A DNA stretch of 64,000 nt from Halostreptopolyspora alba (GTDB lineage Bacteria > Actinomycetota > Actinomycetes > Streptosporangiales > Streptosporangiaceae). The notes under the pieces were generated by a model that was not told the DNA's origin, made no database searches, and saw only the letters and a list, made by a program, of their open reading frames with translations. Made by a program: the position numbers and the translations under genes. Shown piece by piece: positions 35,941 through 48,486 of this stretch (position 1 is its first letter; the number at the start of each line of letters is the position of its first letter). Location: positions 1-64,000 of the forward strand of contig RJMB01000003.1 of NCBI GenBank assembly GCA_003725585.1, written 5' to 3'.

Positions 35941-37014
35941 TCAGTGCTTGCGGGCGGTGGCGGCCACGATGAGGTCGGACAGGGCGGCGCGGGCGTCACC
36001 GGCGATGAGGTCGCTCTCCAGGGCACGGGTGGCCTGGGCCACATAGGAGTCGATGCGCCGTTCACACGCCTCCAGCGCGCCGCTGCCGGAGATGAGCCCG
36101 CGCATCCACTCCACCCCGTCCAGGCCGAGGGTGGGCTCGCCCAGGAGGCGACGGAACTCGGTGGCGTCCGCGCGGCCGGCCCGTTGCAGCGTCTCGGCGA
36201 CGACCAGGGTGCGCTTGCCCTCGCGCAGGTCGTCGCCGGCGGGCTTGCCGGTCTGCTCGGGGTCGCCGAAGACGCCCAGAATGTCGTCGCGCAGCTGGAA
36301 CGCGACCCCGAGGGGAAGCCCGTAGGCGCTGTAGACGTCGGCGAGGTCGGTGTGGCGCCGCGCCAGTGCCGCCCCCAGGTGCAGGGGCCGTTCGATGGTG
36401 TACTTGGCGGCCTTGTAGTGCATCACGCGCAGCGTGTCCTCGACGGACTCGGTCGCCCGCGCCTGTGTCAGCAGGTCGAGGTACTGGCCCGCCATGACCT
36501 CGGTGCGCATCAGGTCGAAGGGGCGCCGCCCCTCGCTGAGCGCCTCCGGCGGCAGCCCGCTCGCCTGGTACATCTCCTCGCACCACGCCAGGCACAGGTC
36601 ACCGACCAGTACCGCGGCGCCGTTCCCGAAGGTGTCGGACTCGCCGCGCCAGCCGGAACGCGCGTGCAACTCGGCCAGTCGCCGGTGTGTGGCCGGGAGG
36701 CCCCGCCGGGTGTCGCTGCTGTCGATGACGTCGTCGTGGATCAGGGCGCACGCCTGTAGGAACTCCAGTGAGGCCGCCGCTGTGTGGATCCCGGCGTCGT
36801 CCTCACCGCCCGCGCCGCGCCACCCCCAGTAGCAGAAGGCGGGCCGCAGCCGCTTGCCGCCCGCGAGCATCGCCTCCAACGCGTCGAGCACGGGAGCCAA
36901 CTCGGAACCCACCTCCACCATCTCGGCGCGTCGACGCTCGAGGAAACGGGAGATCTCCGCGTCCACCGGAGTGGCGACGAAGGAGATGGGTGAGGTATGT
37001 GACGAGAAGGCCAT
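35941..37014 (-). CDS. idsA: Polyprenyl diphosphate synthase (GGPP synthase type)
   Basis: Chain-elongating prenyltransferase joining isopentenyl diphosphate to allylic diphosphates, probably giving geranylgeranyl or farnesyl diphosphate. 357 residues with both Asp-rich motifs, HDDVIDSSDTRRG (about 100-112) and FQLRDDILGVFGDPEQTGKP (about 240-259), and GGKRLRPAF near 58. Chain length cannot be read reliably. ATG 37014 lies 6 bases after TACCCT and lacks a Shine-Dalgarno, so a leaderless mRNA is likely. Divergent from metF with a 143-base gap. Confidence 0.92.
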   Translation of the reverse strand: MAFSSHTSPISFVATPVDAEISRFLERRRAEMVEVGSELAPVLDALEAMLAGGKRLRPAFCYWGWRGAGGEDDAGIHTAAASLEFLQACALIHDDVIDSSDTRRGLPATHRRLAELHARSGWRGESDTFGNGAAVLVGDLCLAWCEEMYQASGLPPEALSEGRRPFDLMRTEVMAGQYLDLLTQARATESVEDTLRVMHYKAAKYTIERPLHLGAALARRHTDLADVYSAYGLPLGVAFQLRDDILGVFGDPEQTGKPAGDDLREGKRTLVVAETLQRAGRADATEFRRLLGEPTLGLDGVEWMRGLISGSGALEACERRIDSYVAQATRALESDLIAGDARAALSDLIVAATARKH

Positions 37015-37020
37015 ACCGGA

Positions 37021-37026
37021 AGGGTA
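37021..37026 (-). promoter_or_regulatory. -10 box of idsA, leaderless
   Basis: TACCCT on the minus strand, 6 bases before the ATG. Confidence 0.5.
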
Positions 37027-37144
37027 AGGGTATCCGCTGCTCACCTGGGGGATCCGGGTGTCTCCCGTCACGCAGTAACGCTGTGACCTGGGAATATTGT
37101 GGGTATCTGGGGGGTGGGCCCTTATGTGCGGCGACTCCGTGGCC

Positions 37145-37150
37145 TAAGGT
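37145..37150 (+). promoter_or_regulatory. -10 box of metF, leaderless
   Basis: TAAGGT, then GTAACCC (7 bases), then ATG 37158. No Shine-Dalgarno. Confidence 0.55.
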
Positions 37151-37157
37151 GTAACCC

Positions 37158-38111
37158 ATGTTTGGGTCACCGTCACACACAGAGACAGCGCACGACGCCG
37201 CGCAGCGACCGCGGCACATCAGCGACCTGCTCAAAACGGGCGAACCGACATTCTCATTCGAGTTCTTCCCCCCGAAGACCGCCGAGGGCCAGCAGAAGCT
37301 CTGGCAGGTCATCCGGGAGCTCGAGGCGCTCTCTCCCTCGTTCGTCTCCGTCACCTACGGAGCCGGCGGTGGTACCCGGGACCACACGGTAGAGATCACC
37401 GAGCGACTGGCAACCGACACCACCCTGCTTCCGGTCGCGCACACCACCGCCGTCAACCACTCGGTGGCCGAACTGCGTCATCTCATCGGCCGGTTCGCCG
37501 ATGCCGGAGTGAGTAACATGCTCGCCCTGCGCGGGGACCCGCCCGGCGACCCGCTGGGTGAGTGGGTCAAGCACCCCGAGGGGCTGGAGTACGCATCGGA
37601 GCTGGTCGAGCTGATCAAGCAGAGTGGCGACTTCTCCGTGGGTGTCGCGGCGTTCCCCTTCAAGCACCCGCGCTCGGCCAGTGTCGAGGAGGACGTCGAC
37701 TTCCTCATCCACAAGTTCGACTCCGGTGCCGACTTCGCCATCACCCAGATGTTCTTCGACGCCGAGGACTACCTGCGGCTGCGTGACCGGGTGGCGGCCA
37801 GGGGCCGGGACGTCCCGATCATCCCCGAGCTGATGCCGGTGGTGAAGTACTCCACGATCGAGATGTCGGAGAAGCTCTCCGGTGCTCCGTTCCCGGCGCA
37901 CCTCGCGGAGGAGTTCGAGAAGGTCAAGGACGACCCCAAGGCCGTGCGGGAGCTGGGCATGGACCAGGCGCAGCGGCTGTGTGAGCGGCTGCTCGACGAG
38001 GGCGCGCCCGGTATCCACTTCATCACGTTCAACCAGGCCACAGCCACGCGCGAGCTCTACGAACGGGTCGCCGGCTACCGCGTTCCCGCAATGGCAGGCG
38101 CACGGCCATGA
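37158..38111 (+). CDS. metF: 5,10-methylenetetrahydrofolate reductase
   Basis: Flavoprotein making 5-methyltetrahydrofolate for methionine synthesis. 317 residues: FSFEFFPPKT (about 34-43, catalytic Glu), SVTYGAGGGTRDHT (about 63-76), MLALRGDPP (about 118), FPFKHPRS, FAITQMFFDAEDY (about 195) and a C-terminal GIHFITFNQATATRELYERV. Its last 83 bases are also the 3' end of a GNAT gene on the other strand. ATG fixed by the leaderless -10 spacing. Works upstream of metK functionally, though far from it here. Confidence 0.95.
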   Translation: MFGSPSHTETAHDAAQRPRHISDLLKTGEPTFSFEFFPPKTAEGQQKLWQVIRELEALSPSFVSVTYGAGGGTRDHTVEITERLATDTTLLPVAHTTAVNHSVAELRHLIGRFADAGVSNMLALRGDPPGDPLGEWVKHPEGLEYASELVELIKQSGDFSVGVAAFPFKHPRSASVEEDVDFLIHKFDSGADFAITQMFFDAEDYLRLRDRVAARGRDVPIIPELMPVVKYSTIEMSEKLSGAPFPAHLAEEFEKVKDDPKAVRELGMDQAQRLCERLLDEGAPGIHFITFNQATATRELYERVAGYRVPAMAGARP

Positions 38112-38637
38112 TCGTGTACGGCTGGTGGGGGCTTCCGGGGAAGTAGAACCCGGTCAGCACATCGGTGAAGCCGTACGAGGTGTAGAGCCCGTGCGCGGCC
38201 GTGGGGCCGGTGTGGGTCGACAGGACGGCGGTGCGCTCCCCGCGCGCCGCCGTCAGTCGTTCGAGAAGTCGCCGTCCGATTCCGCGTCCCTGCCACTGTG
38301 GCACCACGTGGAGCTCGGCGATCTCGAAGGCGTCGGTGAACCAGTGCCGTTCCGCGTCGGGGGAGCGGGCGCGGAGGCCGCTGGTGACGACGTCGTGCCA
38401 CCACTGGCCGTTGTGTCCGTGGAACCCGTAGCCGAACCCCACCGGGGAGTCGTCCGCGGTGAGCGCGACGACCGAGGTGAACCGCGGGTTCTGGGCGTGC
38501 TGCTCCATGATGAGGCGGCGCCCGGCGAGCTGCTCCCGTGGCGGGTCCATGGCGGCCGCGTAGATCTCCAGCAGAGCGGGCAACGCGTGGCGGAACGCGG
38601 GCGCCGCGAGATCACGCAGCTCGACGTCGGTCTCCAC
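38029..38637 (-). CDS. GNAT-family N-acetyltransferase
   Basis: 202 residues. The acetyl-CoA motif A is clear: IAELHVVPQWQGRGIGRRLLERL (VxPxxQGRGIG type, about 115-137), followed by THTGPTAAHGLYTSYGFTDV, the usual motif B. The substrate is not predictable. GTG start. The C-terminal ~28 codons (Arg/Trp-rich) lie opposite the end of metF and resemble run-on sequence rather than part of the fold. Confidence 0.87.
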   Translation of the reverse strand: METDVELRDLAAPAFRHALPALLEIYAAAMDPPREQLAGRRLIMEQHAQNPRFTSVVALTADDSPVGFGYGFHGHNGQWWHDVVTSGLRARSPDAERHWFTDAFEIAELHVVPQWQGRGIGRRLLERLTAARGERTAVLSTHTGPTAAHGLYTSYGFTDVLTGFYFPGSPHQPYTIMAVRLPLRERGSRRPVRRARAWLWPG

Positions 38638-38998
38638 AATCTCACCCTAGGGCAGCCGCCCCCGAGATGGGGGTGTTGACGGGGGCGTGGCCGTGGGGTT
38701 TACTGGACTCGCCATTTCGAACTCGTGTTCGAGTGAGACCCTTGTGGGCTCGCGTTGGGGCGTCGTCGATCGGCGTCCCCGCGTGGGAAGCGGCCGGGAG
38801 GGGGGAGGGGAAGCCCCTTTCCCGGCCGCGAACACCCGCAGCGTGGCTGTCGCTTGGCACGGCACCTCGGACACACCGAATGCCACGCACTCGTACGAGG
38901 TACGTGCACCGCGCGGTGTTCGCGTGTTCGTACGCACAAGCCCCTGGGACAGGGGGGCGTGGACGTCGCGGCCGGGAGTCCCGGCCCGGTCCGGCGCT
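38638..38998. other. Intergenic gap between GNAT and bldD genes
   Basis: About 360 bases between two minus-strand genes. Open frames here are short and lack ribosome-binding sites. I see no strong hairpin or known motif. Confidence 0.45.
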
Positions 38999-39493
38999 CT
39001 AGAAGGCGTCCACGGCCCTGCGCGCCTCGGGATCGAGGACGCCCCAGTTGATGAGCTCCTCGGTGAGGTCGGCGGGCGAGCGGTCGTAGATCACCGCGAG
39101 CGAGCGCAGGTCCTCCTGGCGGATGGAGAGCACACGCCCGTTGTAGTCGCCGCGCTGGCTCTGGATGGTGGCCACGTAGCGCGCGAGCGGCCCGGCCTTC
39201 TCCTGTGGCAGCTGCTGCATCCGCTCCAGGTCGATGACCAGCTTGGGTGTGGGCCCGAGCGGGGTCGGCGCGGCGCCGCCGGGCAGCAGCTCCGACATGG
39301 GGACGCCGTAGAAGTCCGCGAGCTCGGCGAGCTTCTGGACGGTGACCGCACGGTCACCGCGCTCGTAGGAGCCCACCACGACGGCCTTCCAGCGCCCTTG
39401 GGACTTCTCCTCCACCCCGTGCAGGGACAGCCCCTGCTGGGTGCGGATGGCGCGCAGTCGCGCACCGAGAGACTTCGCGTATTCGGATGGCAT
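38999..39493 (-). CDS. bldD: BldD, c-di-GMP-responsive developmental regulator
   Basis: Master repressor of sporulation genes in streptomycetes, dimerised by tetrameric cyclic di-GMP. 164 residues. The N-terminal XRE-type HTH (SLGARLRAIRTQQGLSLHGV, WKAVVVGSYERGDRAVTVQKL) is almost identical to the Streptomyces protein. The C-terminal domain holds the c-di-GMP signature RGD-x8-RQED (QRGDYNGRVLSIRQED, about 117-132). Start ATG 39493, with GAGGAAG upstream; longer frames are spurious. Divergent from the pyr operon, as in streptomycetes. A candidate self-binding site lies at 39623-39641. Confidence 0.95.
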   Translation of the reverse strand: MPSEYAKSLGARLRAIRTQQGLSLHGVEEKSQGRWKAVVVGSYERGDRAVTVQKLAELADFYGVPMSELLPGGAAPTPLGPTPKLVIDLERMQQLPQEKAGPLARYVATIQSQRGDYNGRVLSIRQEDLRSLAVIYDRSPADLTEELINWGVLDPEARRAVDAF

Positions 39494-39622
39494 CTTCCTC
39501 GTCGCTCCCCGGCCGTGAAGGTGGCTGGCGTGGTTGGCGGGCCTGTTTCCGTTGGGTGAGCCCTGGAATCCACGACTCCGTCGCTTCACGTGGCCAGGCC
39601 CGGCGTTAACCACCCAGATTGG

Positions 39623-39641
39623 TTACGGACAGTGACCGTAA
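39623..39641. promoter_or_regulatory. Candidate BldD operator (autoregulation)
   Basis: TTACGG-ACAGTGA-CCGTAA: perfect 6-bp arms. Its first 13 bases agree with the published BldD consensus (TNACNCWGNGTNA) at the outer TnAC and GTnA positions but differ at two central ones. It is 130 bases upstream of bldD, a suitable place for autoregulation. Confidence 0.4.
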
Positions 39642-39971
39642 GGCTGTGGGGGCGCCAGGTCAAGCCGTTGAGTGAAAATGCGACTATTCAGTGGCCAAAC
39701 TGTGTGTAAGTGAGGGGACTCTCATTACGGGATCGAAGTGGACGATTCATCCCATCGCGCTGTGTCCACGATCCCGGAGTCACGGGGGTTTCCCGTGTGT
39801 CGGGTGGTGTCGGAGTGGCGGACTGACCGGTCGCCACTACGGCCCTGTGTAGGGCGAGGTCAAGTCGTACACGGGTGATCAGGATCATATTTTTACGGAG
39901 TTTGGTGTCGCGCACCGGAAAGGGTGGCTGAGGTGCGCTGGTAACGTAAAAACCAATCGACATCCTTTAAC

Positions 39972-40001
39972 GACCTGTCCAGTGAGGCAGGGAAGGAGGT
40001 C
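39972..40001 (+). promoter_or_regulatory. PyrR-binding hairpin over the pyrR ribosome-binding site
   Basis: GACCTGTCCAGTGAGG followed by CAGGGAAGGAGGTC: outer stem GACCT/AGGTC and inner CCTG/CAGG enclose TCCAGTGAGG, which matches the PyrR RNA recognition loop. The Shine-Dalgarno AAGGAGG is inside the outer stem, 7 bases before GTG 40008. UMP-bound PyrR would block translation, as shown for mycobacteria. There is no terminator, so control is translational. Confidence 0.8.
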
Positions 40002-40007
40002 ATCACT

Positions 40008-40640
40008 GTGTGTGCAAAAAAGCGCGCGAATGGTGATGAGAGTGGCGGTGGAGACCCGCCCTCCCGTACGGAACCCGAAGGAAGCCGGGCCGTCCTCGAG
40101 GGCCCCGAGATCTCCCGGGCACTGACCCGAATCGCTCACGAGGTGCTGGAGCGTACCAAGGGGGGAGAGGGCGTCATCCTGCTCGGGATCCCAACCCGCG
40201 GGGTGCCCCTGGCCCGGCGACTCGCCGAGCGAATCGAACGGGTCGAGGACCGCCACGTCCCTTGGGGGTCGCTGGACATCACGATGTACCGCGACGACCT
40301 CCGTCTGGCCCCGGCCCGCGCGCTGGGGCGAACCGAGATTCCCGCCGACGGCATCCACGACAGCGTCGTGGTCCTCGTCGACGACGTCCTGTTCTCGGGC
40401 CGCAGCGTCCGCGCCGCGCTCGACGCGCTCAACGACCTGGGACGTCCCCGCGCGGTGCAGCTCGCGACCCTGGTCGACCGGGGACACCGCCAGTTGCCCA
40501 TCCGGGCCGACTACGTCGGCAAGAACCTGCCGACCTCACTGCGGGAGAAGGTCACGGTGCTGCTCGACGAGCTGGACGACCGCGACGCCGTGCTCGTCGG
40601 CCCCGCCAAGCCCCGCAACGTCGCCGAGGGGGACCGCTGA
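40008..40640 (+). CDS. pyrR: PyrR, pyrimidine operon regulator / uracil phosphoribosyltransferase
   Basis: RNA-binding regulator of the pyr operon with a PRTase fold. 210 residues with a ~30-residue charged N-terminal extension. The PRPP motif is [20 protein letters not shown] (about 121-140), preceded by [14 protein letters not shown] and [29 protein letters not shown] is the family-typical C-terminal stretch. GTG start behind the PyrR hairpin. Its stop overlaps the pyrB start (TGATG). Confidence 0.94.
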   Translation: MCAKKRANGDESGGGDPPSRTEPEGSRAVLEGPEISRALTRIAHEVLERTKGGEGVILLGIPTRGVPLARRLAERIERVEDRHVPWGSLDITMYRDDLRLAPARALGRTEIPADGIHDSVVVLVDDVLFSGRSVRAALDALNDLGRPRAVQLATLVDRGHRQLPIRADYVGKNLPTSLREKVTVLLDELDDRDAVLVGPAKPRNVAEGDR

Positions 40641-41581
40641 TGCGCCACCTGCTCTCCGCCGGGGACCTCTCCTACGACGAGGCCACCCAGGTGCTCGACA
40701 CCGCGAAGGAGCTCTCCCAGCTCAGCGGGCACTCGGTGAAGAAGTTCCCCACACTGCGCGGCCGCACGGTGGTGAACCTCTTCTACGAGGACTCAACCCG
40801 TACCCGCACCTCCTTCGAGCTGGCGGCCAAGCGCCTCTCCGCCGACGTCATCAACTTCTCCGCCAAGGGGTCCAGCGTCTCCAAGGGCGAGAGCCTCAAG
40901 GACTCCGCGCTCACCCTGCAGGCCATGGGCGCCGACGGCGTGGTCATCCGGCACAGCGCCTCGGGTGCCGCCCACCGGCTGGCCACCTGGGTCGACGGTG
41001 CCGTCGTCAATGGCGGTGACGGCACGCACGAGCACCCCACACAGGCCCTGCTGGACGCGTTCACGATCCGCGAGCGCATGGGCGACCTCGCCGGGCTGCG
41101 CGTCACCATCGTCGGCGACGTCCTGCACAGCCGGGTGGCGCGCTCCAACGTCCTGCTGCTGCACACGCTCGGCGCCGAGGTCACCCTGGTCGCCCCACCC
41201 ACCCTGGTGCCGGTCTCGGTGCACACCTGGCCCTGCGCCGTCTCGTACCGGATCGAGGACGTCCTTCCCAAGAGTGACGTCGTGATGATGCTGCGGGTGC
41301 AGGCCGAGCGCATGAAGGGGGAGTTCTTCCCCACCGCGCGCGAGTACAGCCGCCGCTACGGCCTGGACCGTGAGCGCTTCGCCCGGTTGCCGGCGGACGC
41401 CATCGTCATGCACCCGGGTCCCATGGTTCGCGGCATGGAGATCTCGGCCGAGGTCGCCGACTCCCCGCGGTCCACCGTCACCGAGCAGGTGACCAACGGA
41501 CTCAGCGTCCGCATGGCGGTGCTGTACCTGCTGCTCGGCGGATCCGAGTCCGCGATCGGTAACCAGGAGGCGCAGGGATGA
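40640..41581 (+). CDS. pyrB: Aspartate carbamoyltransferase catalytic subunit
   Basis: Carbamoyl phosphate plus aspartate gives carbamoyl aspartate. 313 residues with the carbamoyl phosphate motif [13 protein letters not shown] (about 48-60), [26 protein letters not shown] (about 133-146) and [11 protein letters not shown] (about 258). No regulatory pyrI subunit is present, as expected outside enterobacteria. ATG overlaps the pyrR stop, and its own stop overlaps pyrC (ATGA), so translation is coupled through the operon. Confidence 0.96.
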   Translation: MRHLLSAGDLSYDEATQVLDTAKELSQLSGHSVKKFPTLRGRTVVNLFYEDSTRTRTSFELAAKRLSADVINFSAKGSSVSKGESLKDSALTLQAMGADGVVIRHSASGAAHRLATWVDGAVVNGGDGTHEHPTQALLDAFTIRERMGDLAGLRVTIVGDVLHSRVARSNVLLLHTLGAEVTLVAPPTLVPVSVHTWPCAVSYRIEDVLPKSDVVMMLRVQAERMKGEFFPTAREYSRRYGLDRERFARLPADAIVMHPGPMVRGMEISAEVADSPRSTVTEQVTNGLSVRMAVLYLLLGGSESAIGNQEAQG

Positions 41582-42909
41582 CCCAGACCAGTACGGCCGA
41601 GAACGCGCCGGTGCGGGTGATCCGCGGGGCGCGGATCGCCGGTGGCCCCGAGGAGACCAGCGACATCGTGATTCGCGACGGTGTCATCGCCGCTGTGGGG
41701 TCCGACGCGCGAGCGCAGGCGGACGCCGGTGGGGTCGAGGTCATCGACGCCACCGGACTGCTCGCCCTGCCGGGCTTGGTGGACCTGCACACCCACCTGC
41801 GCGAGCCGGGCCGCGAGGACGCCGAGACGGTGGCCACGGGCGCCCGCGCCGCCGCCGTGGGCGGCTACACCGCCGTGCACGCGATGGCCAACACCGACCC
41901 CGTGGCCGACTCCGCCGGTGTCGTGGAGCAGGTCTGGCGACTCGGACACGACGCCGGTTACTGCGACGTGCGACCGGTGGGAGCCGTTACCCGCGGACTG
42001 CGGGGCCAGCAGCTGGCCGAGCTCGGCGCCATGGCCGACTCCGTCGCCGGGGTGCGGGTGTTCTCCGACGACGGCGTGTGCGTCTCCGACGCCCTGCTCA
42101 TGCGGCGGGCACTGGAGTACGTCAAGGCGTTCGGCGGCGTGATCGCCCAGCACGCCCAGGAGCCCCGACTGACCGAGGGCGCCCAGATGAACGAGGGGGT
42201 CGTCTCCGATCGTCTGGGGTTGGGCGGTTGGCCGGCCGTCGCCGAGGAGGCGATCATCGCCCGCGACTGCCTCCTCGCCGAGCACGTGGGCTCGCGGCTG
42301 CACATCTGCCACGTCTCCACCAGCGGTTCGGTACAGATCATCCGGTGGGCCAAGGACCGTGGCTGCGACGTCACCGCCGAGGTGACCCCGCACCACCTGC
42401 TGCTCACCGACGACCTGGCCGAGAGCTACGACCCGGTTTTCAAGGTCAACCCGCCGCTGCGCACCACCGAGGATGTCACCGCGCTACGCCAGGCACTCGC
42501 CGACGGCACGATCGACAGTGTGGCCACCGACCACGCGCCGCACCCGGTCGAGGCCAAGGAAACCGAGTGGTCCAACGCCGCGATGGGGATGGTGGGGCTG
42601 GAGTCCGCGCTGTCCGTTGTCCAGCACACGATGGTGGACAACGGCCTACTCGACTGGTCCGGCGTGGCCGACCGCATGTCGTTCGCCCCGGCGCGCATCG
42701 GGCGCGTGCGAGGCCACGGCCGACCGATCGCGCCCGGCGAGCCGGCCAACATCACGCTGTACGACGCGGGTACCACCAGGGATATCGACCCGGCCGCGCT
42801 GGTCTCCAAGAGCGGCAACACCCCCTACCGGAGTATGCGCCTGCCGGGGCGGGTGGTCGCCACATTGCTGCGCGGTACCCCCACGGTGCTCGACGGGAAG
42901 GTCCAGTGA
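41578..42909 (+). CDS. pyrC: Dihydroorotase, type I
   Basis: Closes carbamoyl aspartate to dihydroorotate. 443 residues. Metal ligands are in [10 protein letters not shown] (about 63-72, HxH), HAQEPRL (about 190), HICHVST (about 242) and DHAPHP (about 317, catalytic Asp). Preceding motif SDDGVCVSD is also typical. The GC-rich spacer of 81 bases to carA holds no gene; many streptomycetes have a small membrane-protein gene at this point, absent here. Confidence 0.96.
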   Translation: MTQTSTAENAPVRVIRGARIAGGPEETSDIVIRDGVIAAVGSDARAQADAGGVEVIDATGLLALPGLVDLHTHLREPGREDAETVATGARAAAVGGYTAVHAMANTDPVADSAGVVEQVWRLGHDAGYCDVRPVGAVTRGLRGQQLAELGAMADSVAGVRVFSDDGVCVSDALLMRRALEYVKAFGGVIAQHAQEPRLTEGAQMNEGVVSDRLGLGGWPAVAEEAIIARDCLLAEHVGSRLHICHVSTSGSVQIIRWAKDRGCDVTAEVTPHHLLLTDDLAESYDPVFKVNPPLRTTEDVTALRQALADGTIDSVATDHAPHPVEAKETEWSNAAMGMVGLESALSVVQHTMVDNGLLDWSGVADRMSFAPARIGRVRGHGRPIAPGEPANITLYDAGTTRDIDPAALVSKSGNTPYRSMRLPGRVVATLLRGTPTVLDGKVQ

Positions 42910-42990
42910 CGTCGTTGTGGCGGTGGGGTGAGCGAGTAGTGGCAAACGAGAGGGCGGCGCCTGGCCGCCCGAAGCGAGGGGGAGTTTGAG

Positions 42991-44133
42991 GTGGAGGATC
43001 CAGCGATTCTCGTTCTTGAGGACGGCCGTGTTTTTCACGGCCGCTCCTTCGGAGCGCGGGGCGAGACGTTCGGTGAGATCGTTTTCAACACGGGGATGAC
43101 GGGCTACCAGGAGACACTCACCGACCCGTCGTACCACCGTCAGATCGTCACGATGACCGCCCCGCACATCGGTAATACCGGAGTGAACGACGACGACCCG
43201 GAGTCGGGCAGGATCTGGGTCGCGGGCTACGTGGTGCGTGAGCCGGCGCGTATCCCGTCGAACTGGCGGTCCCGGCGCACACTGGACGAGGAACTGGTCC
43301 GCCAGGGTGTGGTCGGTATCGCGATTCCGGGAACCCGCGCGCTCACCCGGCACCTGCGGGACCGCGGGGCGATGCGGGCGGCGATCTCCAGCACCGAGAC
43401 GGAACCGGATCGGCTGTTGCGGCGGGTGCTGGACAGCCCACAGATGGGTGGGGCCGACCTGGCAGGCGAGGTCACCGTCACCGAGCCCTACGTCGTCAGC
43501 CCACCCGAGGGGGTGCCGGCGCGGTTCCGGGTGGCCGCCGTCGACCTCGGCATCAAGGCAATGACACCGCAGCGGCTGGCGGAGCGGGGCTGCGAGGTCA
43601 CGGTGCTGCCGGCGAACACGAGCGTCGAGGACCTCCTGGCCATGCGGCCCGACGGTGTGTTCTTCAGCAACGGGCCGGGGGACCCGGCGGCGATGGACGG
43701 GGCCGTGGCGACGATGCGCGGGGTGCTCGACGCCGGGATCCCGCTGTTCGGGATCTGCTTCGGTAACCAGATCCTCGGCCGGGCGCTGGAACTGGGCACC
43801 TACAAGCTGCGGTTCGGTCACCGAGGGGTGAACCAGCCGGTGCGCGAGGTACACAGCCGGCGTGTCCACATCACCAGCCAGAACCACGGGTTCGCGGTCG
43901 ACGCGCCCGCCAGCGGGCCGTTCGAGACGCCCTACGGGCGCGCCGAGGTCAGCCACATCGGGCTCAACGACAACGTCGTGGAGGGGCTGCGGTTGCTGGA
44001 CCGGCCCGCGTTCAGCGTGCAGTACCACCCCGAGGCCGCGGCCGGGCCGCACGACGCGGCCGAGATGTTCGACGCGTTCCGCGACCTGATGGCCCAACAC
44101 TCCGCCCAGCCCACCCAGCCCGCCCAGCCGTAG
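42991..44133 (+). CDS. carA: Carbamoyl phosphate synthase, small (glutaminase) subunit
   Basis: Releases ammonia from glutamine and channels it to CarB. 380 residues: N-terminal CPSase domain ([29 protein letters not shown]), C-terminal class I amidotransferase with nucleophile Cys in [14 protein letters not shown] (about 252), SQNHGFAVD (about 295) and the His-x-Glu in [12 protein letters not shown] (about 348). GTG start with GAGGGGGAG upstream. 17 bases before carB. Confidence 0.96.
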   Translation: MEDPAILVLEDGRVFHGRSFGARGETFGEIVFNTGMTGYQETLTDPSYHRQIVTMTAPHIGNTGVNDDDPESGRIWVAGYVVREPARIPSNWRSRRTLDEELVRQGVVGIAIPGTRALTRHLRDRGAMRAAISSTETEPDRLLRRVLDSPQMGGADLAGEVTVTEPYVVSPPEGVPARFRVAAVDLGIKAMTPQRLAERGCEVTVLPANTSVEDLLAMRPDGVFFSNGPGDPAAMDGAVATMRGVLDAGIPLFGICFGNQILGRALELGTYKLRFGHRGVNQPVREVHSRRVHITSQNHGFAVDAPASGPFETPYGRAEVSHIGLNDNVVEGLRLLDRPAFSVQYHPEAAAGPHDAAEMFDAFRDLMAQHSAQPTQPAQP

Positions 44134-44150
44134 AGGACAACGAGGAAACA

Positions 44151-47453
<3,303 letters not shown>

Positions 47454-47513
47454 GGAGGACGCGCGCGGTCGTGGTGGCCCGCGTGACGCCCCGTTCGAGA
47501 GAAGGACCCACGG

Positions 47514-48407
47514 GTGAGCGATTCCGGACCGGTGCAGATGCGGAGCCCCGTTCTGACGGTGCGCCGTGTGGACGCCTACCACGCGATCACCGTCGTGGCG
47601 CCGAACATCGCAGAACGGTTCCGGTCCGGCCAGTTCCTCGCCGTGGCGGTCGGCGGGGAGCATTCGGGTATGCTGTTGCGCCGCCCGTTCGCGATCCACG
47701 ACGTCAAACCCGACTACGGCGGCACTGTGGAGTTCCTGTTCTCCGTGGCGGGCGCGGGCACCTCCTGGCTGGCGGAGCGCCGTTCCCGGGACCTGCTCGA
47801 CATCGTCGGCCCGCTCGGTCGCCCCTTCCCGCTGCCGCGTGACCCCGTGAACTGCGTCCTGGTGGGAGGGGGATCCGGGTGTGCCCCATTGTTCCCGCTG
47901 GCGCAGGCGCTGCGCCGCCGTGGCTGCCGGGTGGACCTCGTGCTCGGCGCCGCGACGGCCGACCGGGTGTGCGGCTCCATCACCGCGCGCCGGGTCGCCG
48001 AGACCGCCACGTTCGTTACCGAGGACGGCTCGTTCGGGGTGCGCGGCCGGGTGAGTGACCCACTCGGGCGGGTCATCGAGGAGACCCGCTCCGATGTCGT
48101 CTACGCCTGCGGCCCCATGCCGATGCTGCGGGCCGTGACCGCCATGGCCGACCGCTACGAGCTGCCCACCCAGGTCTCGGTCGAGGAGAGCATGGCCTGC
48201 GGCACCGGGATCTGCATGAGCTGTGTCGTCCCGATCGTGGGCGACGACGGCATCACGCGTATGGCGCGGGCGTGCGTCGACGGCCCGGTGTTCCGCGGCG
48301 AACGGGTGCGCTTCGACGACGTTGGCACGATTCCCTTCGACGCGCTGGGCGCGCCCGGGTGGAAGGCCCAGCCCGACGGTCGCGGCGCCGACCGCGAGGC
48401 CGGGTGA
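47514..48407 (+). CDS. pyrK: Dihydroorotate dehydrogenase electron transfer subunit
   Basis: FAD/[2Fe-2S] subunit that lets class 1B dihydroorotate dehydrogenase use NAD+. 297 residues: FAD-binding barrel with LLRRPFAIHDV (about 53), NAD-binding VLVGGGSGCAPLFPLA (about 120) and the cluster Cys in ESMACGTGICMSCVVP (about 228-243) plus a fourth Cys in MARACVDGP. Its presence next to pyrD, rather than a lone membrane-bound class 2 enzyme, defines the enzyme type. GTG start with AGAAGGA upstream. Confidence 0.93.
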   Translation: MSDSGPVQMRSPVLTVRRVDAYHAITVVAPNIAERFRSGQFLAVAVGGEHSGMLLRRPFAIHDVKPDYGGTVEFLFSVAGAGTSWLAERRSRDLLDIVGPLGRPFPLPRDPVNCVLVGGGSGCAPLFPLAQALRRRGCRVDLVLGAATADRVCGSITARRVAETATFVTEDGSFGVRGRVSDPLGRVIEETRSDVVYACGPMPMLRAVTAMADRYELPTQVSVEESMACGTGICMSCVVPIVGDDGITRMARACVDGPVFRGERVRFDDVGTIPFDALGAPGWKAQPDGRGADREAG

Positions 48408-48486
48408 GGCCGTCCGCGCGCCGGGTGGCCTCAGAGTACGGTGCCGCGGCGCGAACCGAGTCCCCGATGAGAGGTTGCACCGCCAA

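Larger units (their letters stand above)
39494..40007. other. Divergent control region bldD / pyr operon
   Basis: 514 bases. Contents: a candidate BldD site (39623-39641); AT-rich promoter-like sequence at 39660-39760 and 39885-39970 (CATATTTTTACGG, GGTAACGTAAAAACC); and the PyrR hairpin at 39972-40001. No gene seen. Confidence 0.6.
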
